DNA from: Aquificales bacterium
GTDB taxonomy: Bacteria > Aquificota > Aquificia > Aquificales > QOAS01
Assembly: GCA_012962155.1 (NCBI GenBank)
Contig: DTXZ01000015.1
Location: 1-32,736, forward strand
Length of the DNA: 32,736 nt
Direction: 5' to 3'
Both the position numbers and the translations under genes were made by a program. Below the pieces are notes generated by a model. The model saw nothing but the letters and a program-made list of their open reading frames with translations, had not been told where the DNA came from and ran no database searches. Positions 1 to 10,082 of this stretch are shown here, piece after piece (the stretch's first letter is position 1; every line of letters starts with the position of its first letter).

Positions 1-1103
1 AAGAAAAAGTCGGGAATAACCACTTGGGTAAACACATCGGGAGATTTTTTTGTTACCTCTCCGATATCTAAGTCTATAACTTCCAAGAAATCCAAAATGT
101 CTTTATGCCAAACGGGGAGGGCTGCGGTTAGAGAGCCTTTGCGTTTTCCCTGTTGGTTAAAGGCGTTTACGGTAGCTTCGTATATTTTTACCCAATCGGT
201 TATTTTGTTGGCTTTTCCCCTGTTGCCCTTTATCCAACTTCCCGAAGGGCGTAGTTTCCCTATATAAAGACCTACCCCTCCCGCATTTCGGGATATTTGG
301 GCAATTTGACTTTGGGTGTGAACTATACTTTCGGTGTTGTCGTTTACGTCCAAAATAAAGCAACTGGAAAGGTTAGCCTTGGCCCTCCTTAGATTTAACA
401 TTTGCGGTGTTGCGGGAATTATGAGAAACTCCGAAAGGTAGGTGTAATGCCGGAGCACCTTCTGTTTGTAGTCTTTCCAATCACTACCGTAGTTTTTAAC
501 CGACGGCAGAAACCCCAAAAGGGATTGCAGGAACCAAACCTCCTCGGGGAGTTCTATGGGAAAGTTATTTTCCTCCGTAAGGTAGGAGCGGATAAATTTC
601 TGGGTTTGCATGTGTTTGGCTCTATTCCAAAGGGGGTTGGAGAAATTCTCTTTGTCAAAGATTTTGTAGTAAAGCTCTTTAAGAACATCGGTGGGTATTT
701 CCAAAAAGAGCTTGGAGTACACCCCTTTGGCGATGTATTCCTTTAAAAACCTGTAAAAGTCCTCAAAGTTGGCAAAGAAACCGTAACGGGTTACCTCCGC
801 TTTATACTTCTGTTCTCTCCTTACCCGTATCTCTTTTTTGAAGTCAACCAAAATCAGTCTATTGGCAAATCTACTCCAATCTTCTTTATTTTCTTCCGTA
901 ACTATTAGAGATATCGCCGCGGTTATTAGGTTGTGTTGAATTTCTCGGGTGGTCATTCGGGGTTTTAAAAAGAGAGCCAACTTTTGGGAAAACTTTTGGA
1001 GATCTATATTAAGCCCTTTGGCGCAAACTTTAATAACCTTTTCTATTTTTTTTGTGTCAAAAGGTTCTACCCGTCCGTCCCTTTTTATGACTTCAAATAA
1101 CAT
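1..1103 (-). CDS. nrdA: Ribonucleoside-diphosphate reductase large (alpha) subunit with N-terminal ATP-cone, partial (runs off left edge)
   Basis: My translation of the minus strand from ATG at 1103: MLFEVIKRDGRVEPFDTKKIEKVIKVCAKGL..., an ATP-cone signature, continuing to ...NLSSCFILDVNDNTESIVHTQSQIAQISRNAGGVGLYIGKLRPSGSWIKG..., typical of RNR large subunits. GGGGGA-like RBS just upstream. Missing from the ORF track because the frame has no stop inside the window. Confidence 0.88.
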   Translation of the reverse strand, partial: MLFEVIKRDGRVEPFDTKKIEKVIKVCAKGLNIDLQKFSQKLALFLKPRMTTREIQHNLITAAISLIVTEENKEDWSRFANRLILVDFKKEIRVRREQKYKAEVTRYGFFANFEDFYRFLKEYIAKGVYSKLFLEIPTDVLKELYYKIFDKENFSNPLWNRAKHMQTQKFIRSYLTEENNFPIELPEEVWFLQSLLGFLPSVKNYGSDWKDYKQKVLRHYTYLSEFLIIPATPQMLNLRRAKANLSSCFILDVNDNTESIVHTQSQIAQISRNAGGVGLYIGKLRPSGSWIKGNRGKANKITDWVKIYEATVNAFNQQGKRKGSLTAALPVWHKDILDFLEVIDLDIGEVTKKSPDVFTQVVIPDFF

Positions 1104-1128
1104 GTCAAAATCCCCCAAAGGGAATTGT

Positions 1129-2061
1129 TCACAGGTTGTTTTTTAGGTAACCTTTAATGTAGTCTCTAACCCCTTCTTCTAGAGACCATTCGGGGTTGTA
1201 GCCCAATATTTTTCGACTTTTCGTTAAGTCGGCTTCGGTGTGGTTTTGATAGAACTTGTAGGGATTGTCAAAGTATTCAATCTCAAGGGAGGTTCCCAAA
1301 ACCTCGTTTAGTATGGCCACCAGCTCGTTAAAGGAGCGGGCTTTACCGCTGCCGATGTTAAAAATGCCCCTAACGTCCCTTTCCATAGCCAAAAGGTTAG
1401 CCTTTATTACGTCCTTTATATATACAAAATCCCTCTTTTGCTCTCCCCACTTAAAGAGTCGGGGTTTTTCACCCCTTATCATCTTAAGGGCCAGTTGGTA
1501 AATCATACTGGCAAACTTCCCTTTGCAACCTTCACCGGGTCCGTAAACGTTAAAATACCTTAAACCTACAATGGAGACATCGGGAAAGAGTTTCAAATAC
1601 TTTTGGGCGAGCCTATCCACCATTAATTTGGAAAAACCGTAAACGTTTTCCGGCTTTAGACACCCCTCTTCCCTCATAGGGGCGGGGCAATTTCCGTAAA
1701 CCGCGGCGGAGGAGGCGTATATAACCTTTGCATTCCACCTTTTAAGGGCTGCGTCAAGGAGGTATTTAAAACTTTGGGTGTTTACAAGCATCATAAGTTC
1801 CTGGTCGGTTACGGTGGTATCCGTAATGGCCGCTTGGTGGAAAACTACGTCAAAGCGGTAGTTTTTAGCCATATACTCCCAAAATTCCCTTTTGGAGATG
1901 TCTCCCGTGACGAATTCCCCTTTAAAGTCGGTTATATTTTCAAAGCAACCGCTGGTGAAGTTGTCCACAACGACTATTTCCGCTTCGGGGTAAGTTTTTT
2001 GAAGTTCCCTTACTAGGTTTGAACCTATAAATCCCGCCCCGCCGGTGACCAAAATACGCAT
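1129..2061 (-). CDS. hldD: NAD-dependent epimerase, ADP-L-glycero-D-manno-heptose-6-epimerase-like
   Basis: MRILVTGGAGFIGSNLV Rossmann motif, YASSAAVYG and YGFSKL catalytic region, C-terminal QNHTEADLTKSRKILGYNPEWSLEEGVRDYI. Start set at MRILV; the ORF track begins 12 nt upstream at 2073. Confidence 0.75.
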   Translation of the reverse strand: MRILVTGGAGFIGSNLVRELQKTYPEAEIVVVDNFTSGCFENITDFKGEFVTGDISKREFWEYMAKNYRFDVVFHQAAITDTTVTDQELMMLVNTQSFKYLLDAALKRWNAKVIYASSAAVYGNCPAPMREEGCLKPENVYGFSKLMVDRLAQKYLKLFPDVSIVGLRYFNVYGPGEGCKGKFASMIYQLALKMIRGEKPRLFKWGEQKRDFVYIKDVIKANLLAMERDVRGIFNIGSGKARSFNELVAILNEVLGTSLEIEYFDNPYKFYQNHTEADLTKSRKILGYNPEWSLEEGVRDYIKGYLKNNL

Positions 2062-2147
2062 GAAAGTATTCATAATAAGAGGTGGTCACGTGTGGTTTAC
2101 CGCCGACAGTAAATTATTGATATACATATACAAATGGAGGTGGTCTA

Positions 2148-3251
2148 ATGGCGGAAGTCTACATAACCGAGATACTGGAGGATGCGGTAAAGCAGGGAGC
2201 TTCCGATATACATATAACGGTAGGAACCAAACCGAGGGTAAGGATTGACGGAAAAATTCAGGAACTTACCCGATTTCCGATGATAACCCCCGACATGTCC
2301 AAGAAGCTGATTTTTGAAATAATGAAAGAGCGCTACCGCAAGGAGTTGGAGGAAAGGGGGCAGGTAGACTTTTCCTTCGGCGTTCCGGGGGTTGGAAGGT
2401 TTAGGGTTAACGCCTTTTACCAAAGGGGAACGGTTGCGGCGGTATTTAGGACACTGCCCGCCAAAATACCCCATTACAGGGATCTAGGTCTTCCCGAGAG
2501 AATAATAGACCTCTGCCATAAGTCTATGGGGTTGGTTTTGGTAACGGGTCCCACCGGTTCGGGTAAGTCTACAACCCTTGCGGCGATGATAGACTATATT
2601 TTGGAGAACTTTCCCCATCACGTTTTAACCATTGAAGACCCCATTGAATACCTCTTTAAACACAAAAAGGGAATTATTAACCAAAGGGAAGTGGGAACCG
2701 ACGCTCCCGATTTTAACCAGGCCCTCCGTGCCGCGCTCAGGGAAGACCCCGACGTGATTATGGTGGGTGAGATGAGGGATACCGAAACGATAGAAACCGC
2801 CCTTCGGGCGGCGGAAACGGGACACTTGGTTTTTGGAACTCTCCACACCAATACCGCGGTATCCACTATAAACCGTATAGTGGACGTTTTTCCTCCCGAA
2901 AAGCAGGAACAGATTAGGATACAACTTTCTTTTACCCTTGCGGGTGTTATTTCGCAGAGGCTCGTTCCCAAAATAGGGGGTGGTAGGGTTTTGGCTTACG
3001 AGTTACTTATACCCAACAAAGCCATAAGAAACCTTATAAGGGAAAACAAGCTTCAACAGGTTTACTCCCTTATGCAGAGTGGGCAATCCCAAACGGGAAT
3101 GCAAACTATGAACCAATCCCTTGCTAGACTCTATAACGAGGGACTAATAACCCTTGAAACAGCCGTCAGGTATTCGCCCGACCCTATGGAACTGGCCAAA
3201 CTTTTAGGTATTCCTTACTCTCAAATAGCTCACCTCACCGAGGAGGTTTAA
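2148..3251 (+). CDS. pilT: Type IV pilus retraction ATPase PilT
   Basis: GASDIHITVG, Walker A GPTGSGKSTTLAAMIDY, Asp box and RAALREDPDVIMVGEMRD, TGHLVFGTLHTN. SD GGAGGTGG upstream. Confidence 0.95.
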   Translation: MAEVYITEILEDAVKQGASDIHITVGTKPRVRIDGKIQELTRFPMITPDMSKKLIFEIMKERYRKELEERGQVDFSFGVPGVGRFRVNAFYQRGTVAAVFRTLPAKIPHYRDLGLPERIIDLCHKSMGLVLVTGPTGSGKSTTLAAMIDYILENFPHHVLTIEDPIEYLFKHKKGIINQREVGTDAPDFNQALRAALREDPDVIMVGEMRDTETIETALRAAETGHLVFGTLHTNTAVSTINRIVDVFPPEKQEQIRIQLSFTLAGVISQRLVPKIGGGRVLAYELLIPNKAIRNLIRENKLQQVYSLMQSGQSQTGMQTMNQSLARLYNEGLITLETAVRYSPDPMELAKLLGIPYSQIAHLTEEV

Positions 3252-3254
3252 ACC

Positions 3255-4532
3255 GTGCCCAAATTTGAGTATTACGCCATAGATAAAAACGGAAAAAGGG
3301 TTGCAGACGTATTGGAGGCTCCCAACAAGTCGGAAGCTTTTAGAGAATTGACGAAGGCGGGGTTAGTTGTCGTAAGGCTGAGGGAAGTAGAAGGTAAAAA
3401 GAAAAAAACAAAAAGGGAGGAAACCCCAATAGAGAGAAACCCTGCGGATGGAGACAACCGTCCCTTTTGGCAAATAGAAATCTCTTTAACCCCTTCAAAA
3501 GTTACCTATAAGGATTTAGCCATCTTGAGTAAGCAGTTGGCAGCCTTGGTGGAAGCGGGAGTCGGGTTGGTCGATGCGTTAGAGCTGGTAGCGGAGTCTA
3601 TAGATAACCCCTACCTCAAAAAGGAACTGGTAAAAATAGCTGAGGAAATTAGAAGTGGTGAGAGATTTTCAACAGCCCTTAAAAAGCGAAAGAAATTCGA
3701 TGATTTTTTCGTAAGTATGGTAGAAGTAGGAGAAGAAACTGGTCAATTAGACCTCGTCCTTAAAAGGGCTTCCGAATACTACAAACGCATTTCGGAAATC
3801 ATTAACAAGATTAAGTCCGCATCCTTTTACCCCGGTTTTGTATTTACCGCTGCGGTGTTAATAACATTCGGTATTATCTATTTTCTGGTTCCTACCTTTG
3901 CCCAAATATACAAGTCCTTAGGAGGGGAACTTCCCGCTCCTACCCAGATGCTTATAAACATCTCCAATTGGTTACAACAGAACATACTTTACTTTTTAGG
4001 CGGTATTATCGTTTTTATAGCCTTTTTTGGTCTGCTTTATAGATTTGTTCCCCGCTTCAGGTGGGCGGTTCATTGGCTTCTTCTCCGACTACCTCTATTC
4101 GGCCAGCTTTTCGTAAAGGGTGCATTGGCAAAGTTTTCCAGAACTTTTGCAACCCTCTTTTCCGCCGGTGTTTCAATTGAAAGGGCACTGGAGCTTTCCA
4201 GTAAAGTGGTGGGAAATATGGTTTATCAGGAGGCTTTGGAAAAGATTCGCGATAGCGTATTGCAGGGAGAGCCCCTTTGGAGAGCTTTTGAAAAAACGGG
4301 AAAATTCCCCCGTATGTTGATAGCTATGTTAAAGATTGGTGAGGAGACCGGTCAGCTAGACAATATGCTTGAGAGCTTAGCCGACTTTTACGAAGACGAG
4401 GTTAAAGCAACCATAGATGGTTTAATTTCAATGATAGAACCCCTAATGATGGTGGTAATAGGTTCGATAGTGGGATTTATTCTAATAGCACTATACTTAC
4501 CCATTTTCAGAATGGGAGAACTTATCCATTAA
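3255..4532 (+). CDS. pilC: Type IV pilus / type II secretion inner-membrane platform protein PilC
   Basis: GTG start 3 nt after pilT. Two GspF repeats (LAILSKQLAALVEAGVGLVDAL..., FSRTFATLFSAGVSIERALEL...) and GEETGQLD motifs. Confidence 0.93.
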   Translation: MPKFEYYAIDKNGKRVADVLEAPNKSEAFRELTKAGLVVVRLREVEGKKKKTKREETPIERNPADGDNRPFWQIEISLTPSKVTYKDLAILSKQLAALVEAGVGLVDALELVAESIDNPYLKKELVKIAEEIRSGERFSTALKKRKKFDDFFVSMVEVGEETGQLDLVLKRASEYYKRISEIINKIKSASFYPGFVFTAAVLITFGIIYFLVPTFAQIYKSLGGELPAPTQMLINISNWLQQNILYFLGGIIVFIAFFGLLYRFVPRFRWAVHWLLLRLPLFGQLFVKGALAKFSRTFATLFSAGVSIERALELSSKVVGNMVYQEALEKIRDSVLQGEPLWRAFEKTGKFPRMLIAMLKIGEETGQLDNMLESLADFYEDEVKATIDGLISMIEPLMMVVIGSIVGFILIALYLPIFRMGELIH

Positions 4533-4590
4533 CTCTTTTTTTCTTTTGCAAAACTTTGGTTGGCTTGACCCACCGGGGGCAAAACTAAGG

Positions 4591-4622
4591 AAAAAATTGC
4601 GGATGGAGGATTTTCCATCGCA
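4591..4622 (-). terminator. Rho-independent terminator downstream of the solute-binding protein gene
   Basis: Minus strand: TGCGATGGA-AAATCC-TCCATCCGCA stem-loop (one bulged base) followed directly by ATTTTTT. Confidence 0.7.
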
Positions 4623-4626
4623 GTAA

Positions 4627-6375
4627 TTACTCTAGATACATATAAAGGGGTTTCCAAAAACCCCACACCGAAGGGTGGAAGTTTTTAACGAAATTCCACG
4701 ATGCCATAAGTTCGTCGGGTGTGGCTATAAACACCATAGGTTGCTCCCCATAAATAAGCCTAAAAGCGTTTTGGTAGAGTTTCTTTCTCCTTTCGGGGTC
4801 TAAGGTAACAGACGCTTCCTCAAAGAGCCTATCAACCTTTTCCTCCCAAGGGGTGGAGGGTTTTTTCTGCAGGGGATACCACATGTGGAGACTTCCCCAA
4901 CTGCACCACACATTGCGTCCAAAGTGGGGATCTACCGAACCGGTCAGTCCTATAATAACCGCCTCCCACCTGTAGGGAGGGCTGGTAAGGAGCCGAACCA
5001 AGTTGTTAAAGTCCAAAGGTTGGAAGTAAACCTTTATCCCTATTTTCTCCAGGTCCTGTTTAATAATATTTCCTATAGCTTCCCGTTCTTTGTTTCCCGC
5101 ATTGGTCAGGAGGATTATTTCAAGCTTATACCCTTGGGGGTCTTCCAAAATACCATCTCCATCGCGGTCTTTGAAACCTATTTCCTCTAGAAGTTGTTGG
5201 GCCTTTTTTGGATCGTAAGGGATGGGAGGAAAGAGTTTGGAGTCGTATATCCACCTGTTGGCGGGGGATACGGGACCGTATAAGGGTTTTGCCAAACCGC
5301 CGTAAACCAAATTTACTATCCCAATGCGGTCCATAGCATAAGATATGGCCCAGCGGAATTGGGGATTTCTAAACCAATTAATTTTGTATTTGGGAATGTC
5401 CGCATTGGGATTTTGATTGAAAACCAAAAAGGTCAAAGAAGGGGTTGCCCCGAGGTCGTAAACACTTATGGGTTTTTCTTTCGCCTTAACAAAGAGGGTC
5501 AAAAGTTCCTTTGCCCCTATACCCAAGAGGTGGATTTCTCCCGCTATAAACTTCATAAGGGCGGTATCGGGGTCGGGAACGATTAGCCCCACTTTAATTT
5601 TTATGTAGGGAAGTCGGTTTCCTCTGGAGTCTTTCTCATAATAGTAGGGGTTGGCCTCCCAAACCACTCGTTCGCCTTTTACGTATTCTTTTAGACGGTA
5701 GGGACCGGTTCCGACAATCTCCTTAGGTGGTGTATCTACGTTCCAAGCCCTTAAAAAGTTTCCCTCCTTTACCGATTTTTCCAGCTTGTGTTTGGGGAGT
5801 ATCGGTACCGTTAAAGTTCTCAAAAAGGGTGCAAAGGTTTTAGGCAGAATAAATCTAACGGTGTAGTTGTCAATTTTTTCAACTTTAAAAGGTTTTCCCT
5901 CCACCAATAGGGTGTCCCTTATAGGGGTGGGAATTTGGGGATTGAAATAGACCTCTTGAAAGGTAAATACCACATCATCTGCGGTAAAGGGTTTTCCATC
6001 ACTCCAGCGAACCCCTTTGCGGAGGTGGAAAGTCCAAATTTTACCATCTTCCGAAGGCTTCCAAGAGATAGCCAAGTCGGGTTTTACCCCTAAGGTCGTT
6101 GGATCTATTTTTACCAGCCCGCTAAAGAGACTATCTATTACCGCGGAAGAGCTGGTTTCTTGTACCAAAGCGGGGTTTAAAGTCTTGGGGTCGGACGCCA
6201 AACGGACCACCAAAACCTTATCGGTAGGTTGAAAAATTTCGGGTGTGGGGGGAAAGTAGACTTTTTTAAAGGTTATCTTTTCCCCTTGGAAGAAAGACGA
6301 ATCTATCAGGTAAAAGGGAACAAAAGAGAGAATTACCAAAAGGATACCTAAAAGGAAAAAAAGGATTTTCCCCAT
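4627..6375 (-). CDS. Extracellular solute-binding protein family 5 (oligopeptide/dipeptide-type)
   Basis: N-terminal hydrophobic segment; LVVRLASDPKTLNPALVQETSS..., WTFHLRKGVRWSDGKPFTADDVVFTFQ, typical SBP_bac_5 signature. Confidence 0.88.
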   Translation of the reverse strand: MGKILFFLLGILLVILSFVPFYLIDSSFFQGEKITFKKVYFPPTPEIFQPTDKVLVVRLASDPKTLNPALVQETSSSAVIDSLFSGLVKIDPTTLGVKPDLAISWKPSEDGKIWTFHLRKGVRWSDGKPFTADDVVFTFQEVYFNPQIPTPIRDTLLVEGKPFKVEKIDNYTVRFILPKTFAPFLRTLTVPILPKHKLEKSVKEGNFLRAWNVDTPPKEIVGTGPYRLKEYVKGERVVWEANPYYYEKDSRGNRLPYIKIKVGLIVPDPDTALMKFIAGEIHLLGIGAKELLTLFVKAKEKPISVYDLGATPSLTFLVFNQNPNADIPKYKINWFRNPQFRWAISYAMDRIGIVNLVYGGLAKPLYGPVSPANRWIYDSKLFPPIPYDPKKAQQLLEEIGFKDRDGDGILEDPQGYKLEIILLTNAGNKEREAIGNIIKQDLEKIGIKVYFQPLDFNNLVRLLTSPPYRWEAVIIGLTGSVDPHFGRNVWCSWGSLHMWYPLQKKPSTPWEEKVDRLFEEASVTLDPERRKKLYQNAFRLIYGEQPMVFIATPDELMASWNFVKNFHPSVWGFWKPLYMYLE

Positions 6376-6399
6376 ATAGGGTTTTTAAAGTTTAAACCC

Positions 6400-7878
<1,479 letters not shown>

Positions 7879-7908
7879 TTAGGGTTAAACTAAAGACAAT
7901 AACAATCT

Positions 7909-9987
7909 ATGGACTTTTTACTTGAAATAGGAACGGAGGAACTTCCCGCTTTTTCGGTCAAACCCGCTTTGAAATACTTGGAGAAATCCCTTAAAGGTTT
8001 ATTGGAGCAAGATGAACTCACCTTCGGAGATATAAAAACTTTTGGAACCCCCCGCCGATTGGCGGTTTTTGTAAAAGAGCTTTCGGAGGAAAAACCCCAA
8101 AAGACCCAAACCGTTTGGGGTCCCCCGAAAAATATAGCCTTTGACGAAAAGGGAAGACCGACCAAAGCCCTTGAAGGTTTCTTGAAGAGAAACGGTGCCA
8201 CTTTGGAGCAGGTGAAAATACTTCCCAAAGGTAAGGGTGAATACGTGGCGTTGGAGAAAATCGTTGGCGGGGAACCTGCGGAAAAAATTTTGGCCAAGGC
8301 TCTGCCCCGAATCTTGGACAATATTCCCTTTCCCAAATACATGAGGTGGGATTCCTCGGGAAAACTGTTTTTACGCCCTGTCAGGTGGATTCTGGCTATA
8401 ACCTCCAAGAGAGTGGTTAAATTCAAGTGGGGAAACTTGAAAAGTGGCTCCTACACCTACGGTCATCGGTTTCTAAGCGGTGGGGAAACTTTTAGGGGAA
8501 GAAAAATAGAGGTTAAAGACCCCAAAGAATACCTAAAACTTTTAAAGGAGAATTACGTAATTGCGGATCACAAAGAGAGGAAAAAACAGATAGAAAAAGC
8601 TCTCTCCGAGTGGGAAGAAAAATTACAAGCAAGGGTTCCCCTTAGGGGGGAACTTACCGAGGAAAATACCTTCTTGGTGGAATACGTTTATCCGATACTT
8701 TGTTCCTTTGACGAAAAATATTTAGAACTTCCTCCTCTTGTTATAGTAACCGTTTCCGCCCACCACCAGAGGTTTTTCTGTTTCCAGAAACCGAACGGTG
8801 AGGTTGTAAACCGATTCCTGGCTATATCCAATAATGTTCCAAAAGAAGAGGGGATAGTCCGGAAGGGCTTTGAAAAGGTTTTAAGGGCACGCCTTGAGGA
8901 TGCACTCTTTTTCTACAGGGAAGACCTCAAGAGACCTTTGGAAAGTTTGGTTCCCCAACTAAAAGGGGTTGTCCAACATTCCAAACTGGGAACCCTTTAC
9001 GATAAAACCCAACGGCTTATTAAACTGGGCGAGGAGATAGCCAAAAACCTTTGTCCCCAAAAGGTTGAAAAGGTAAAGAGGGCCTGCTTCCTCTCCAAGG
9101 CCGACCTCCTTACCGAAATGGTTAAAGAGTTGGACGAACTGCAAGGTTATATGGGTTTTGTATACGCCAAAGCCCAAGGGGAAGACGGGGAGGTGGCAAA
9201 AGCCCTTTGGGAACAATACAAACCCAAAGGTTCCCAAGACGAACTCCCTCAAACCGAAGTAGGAACCGTTTTAGCCTTGGCGGATAAACTTCACGACCTC
9301 GTAGGGTATTTCGGTATAGGGGAAAAACCGAAATCCTCCGCCGACCCTTTGGGGCTGAGAAGGGCATGCCTTGGAATTATCCGAATAGTGGAAGGTAAGA
9401 ACTTAGATTTAGACCTCAAGGGATTAATTGAGAAAACCTACGACCTCTTTGAGGGCTTAAAACTTAGTAAAGGGGAGCTCGTAAGGGAATTAGAAGAATT
9501 CTTCAAACAAAGGGTGGTAAACTATCTTTCACCCGTTTACGGTAAGGAAATTGTCCATGCGGTGGTTTCCGCCAGAGGAGGTTTTGAAATAGGGGAGATA
9601 ACCCAAACGGTAAAACAGCTTTCGCATATTTTAAACACCTCCCAACTGGCGGCTGTTAGAGAAGCCTACCGAAGGGTCAAAAAGATTATCTCCAGGGTTA
9701 AAGACACCTACGAAGTTGATGAAAAGCTACTGAAAACACCCTACGAGGAGAAACTTTATAACCGGCTTCTACAACTGGAGGAGGAGTTTAAAAGTCTCTC
9801 TCCCTCCCAAAGGGTTGAAAAATTGGCGGAACTAAAAGGGATTATAGACCAATTTTTTGACAACGTTATGGTTATGGCTAAAGAGGAAGAGTTGAGGAAA
9901 AACCGAATAGCGCTCCTCCAAAGGGTTAAAAAGCTTTTTGAAACGGTTGCTGATTTTGAAAAATTACCCCTACGAGAGAAACAGTGA
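7909..9987 (+). CDS. glyS: Glycine--tRNA ligase beta subunit
   Basis: MDFLLEIGTEELPAFSVKPA, MRWDSSGKLFLRPVRWI, LADKLHDLVGYFGIGEKPKSSADPLGLRR, DNVMVMA. Confidence 0.96.
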   Translation: MDFLLEIGTEELPAFSVKPALKYLEKSLKGLLEQDELTFGDIKTFGTPRRLAVFVKELSEEKPQKTQTVWGPPKNIAFDEKGRPTKALEGFLKRNGATLEQVKILPKGKGEYVALEKIVGGEPAEKILAKALPRILDNIPFPKYMRWDSSGKLFLRPVRWILAITSKRVVKFKWGNLKSGSYTYGHRFLSGGETFRGRKIEVKDPKEYLKLLKENYVIADHKERKKQIEKALSEWEEKLQARVPLRGELTEENTFLVEYVYPILCSFDEKYLELPPLVIVTVSAHHQRFFCFQKPNGEVVNRFLAISNNVPKEEGIVRKGFEKVLRARLEDALFFYREDLKRPLESLVPQLKGVVQHSKLGTLYDKTQRLIKLGEEIAKNLCPQKVEKVKRACFLSKADLLTEMVKELDELQGYMGFVYAKAQGEDGEVAKALWEQYKPKGSQDELPQTEVGTVLALADKLHDLVGYFGIGEKPKSSADPLGLRRACLGIIRIVEGKNLDLDLKGLIEKTYDLFEGLKLSKGELVRELEEFFKQRVVNYLSPVYGKEIVHAVVSARGGFEIGEITQTVKQLSHILNTSQLAAVREAYRRVKKIISRVKDTYEVDEKLLKTPYEEKLYNRLLQLEEEFKSLSPSQRVEKLAELKGIIDQFFDNVMVMAKEEELRKNRIALLQRVKKLFETVADFEKLPLREKQ

Positions 9988-10082
9988 ACTACCCCGCCTT
10001 AAAGAGGCATGAAATGGGAATTTCTACATACTTTTGTCTTCCTACTCCCTTTTAAAATTGAAAATCCTTGCGGAGGTTTATA

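Noticed and set aside
402-746. 114-aa plus-strand ORF near the left edge
   Set aside because: Antisense to the RNR large-subunit frame, which carries clear family motifs.
7890-8426. 178-aa minus-strand ORF overlapping glyS
   Set aside because: Antisense shadow of a strongly conserved gene; no recognisable domain.
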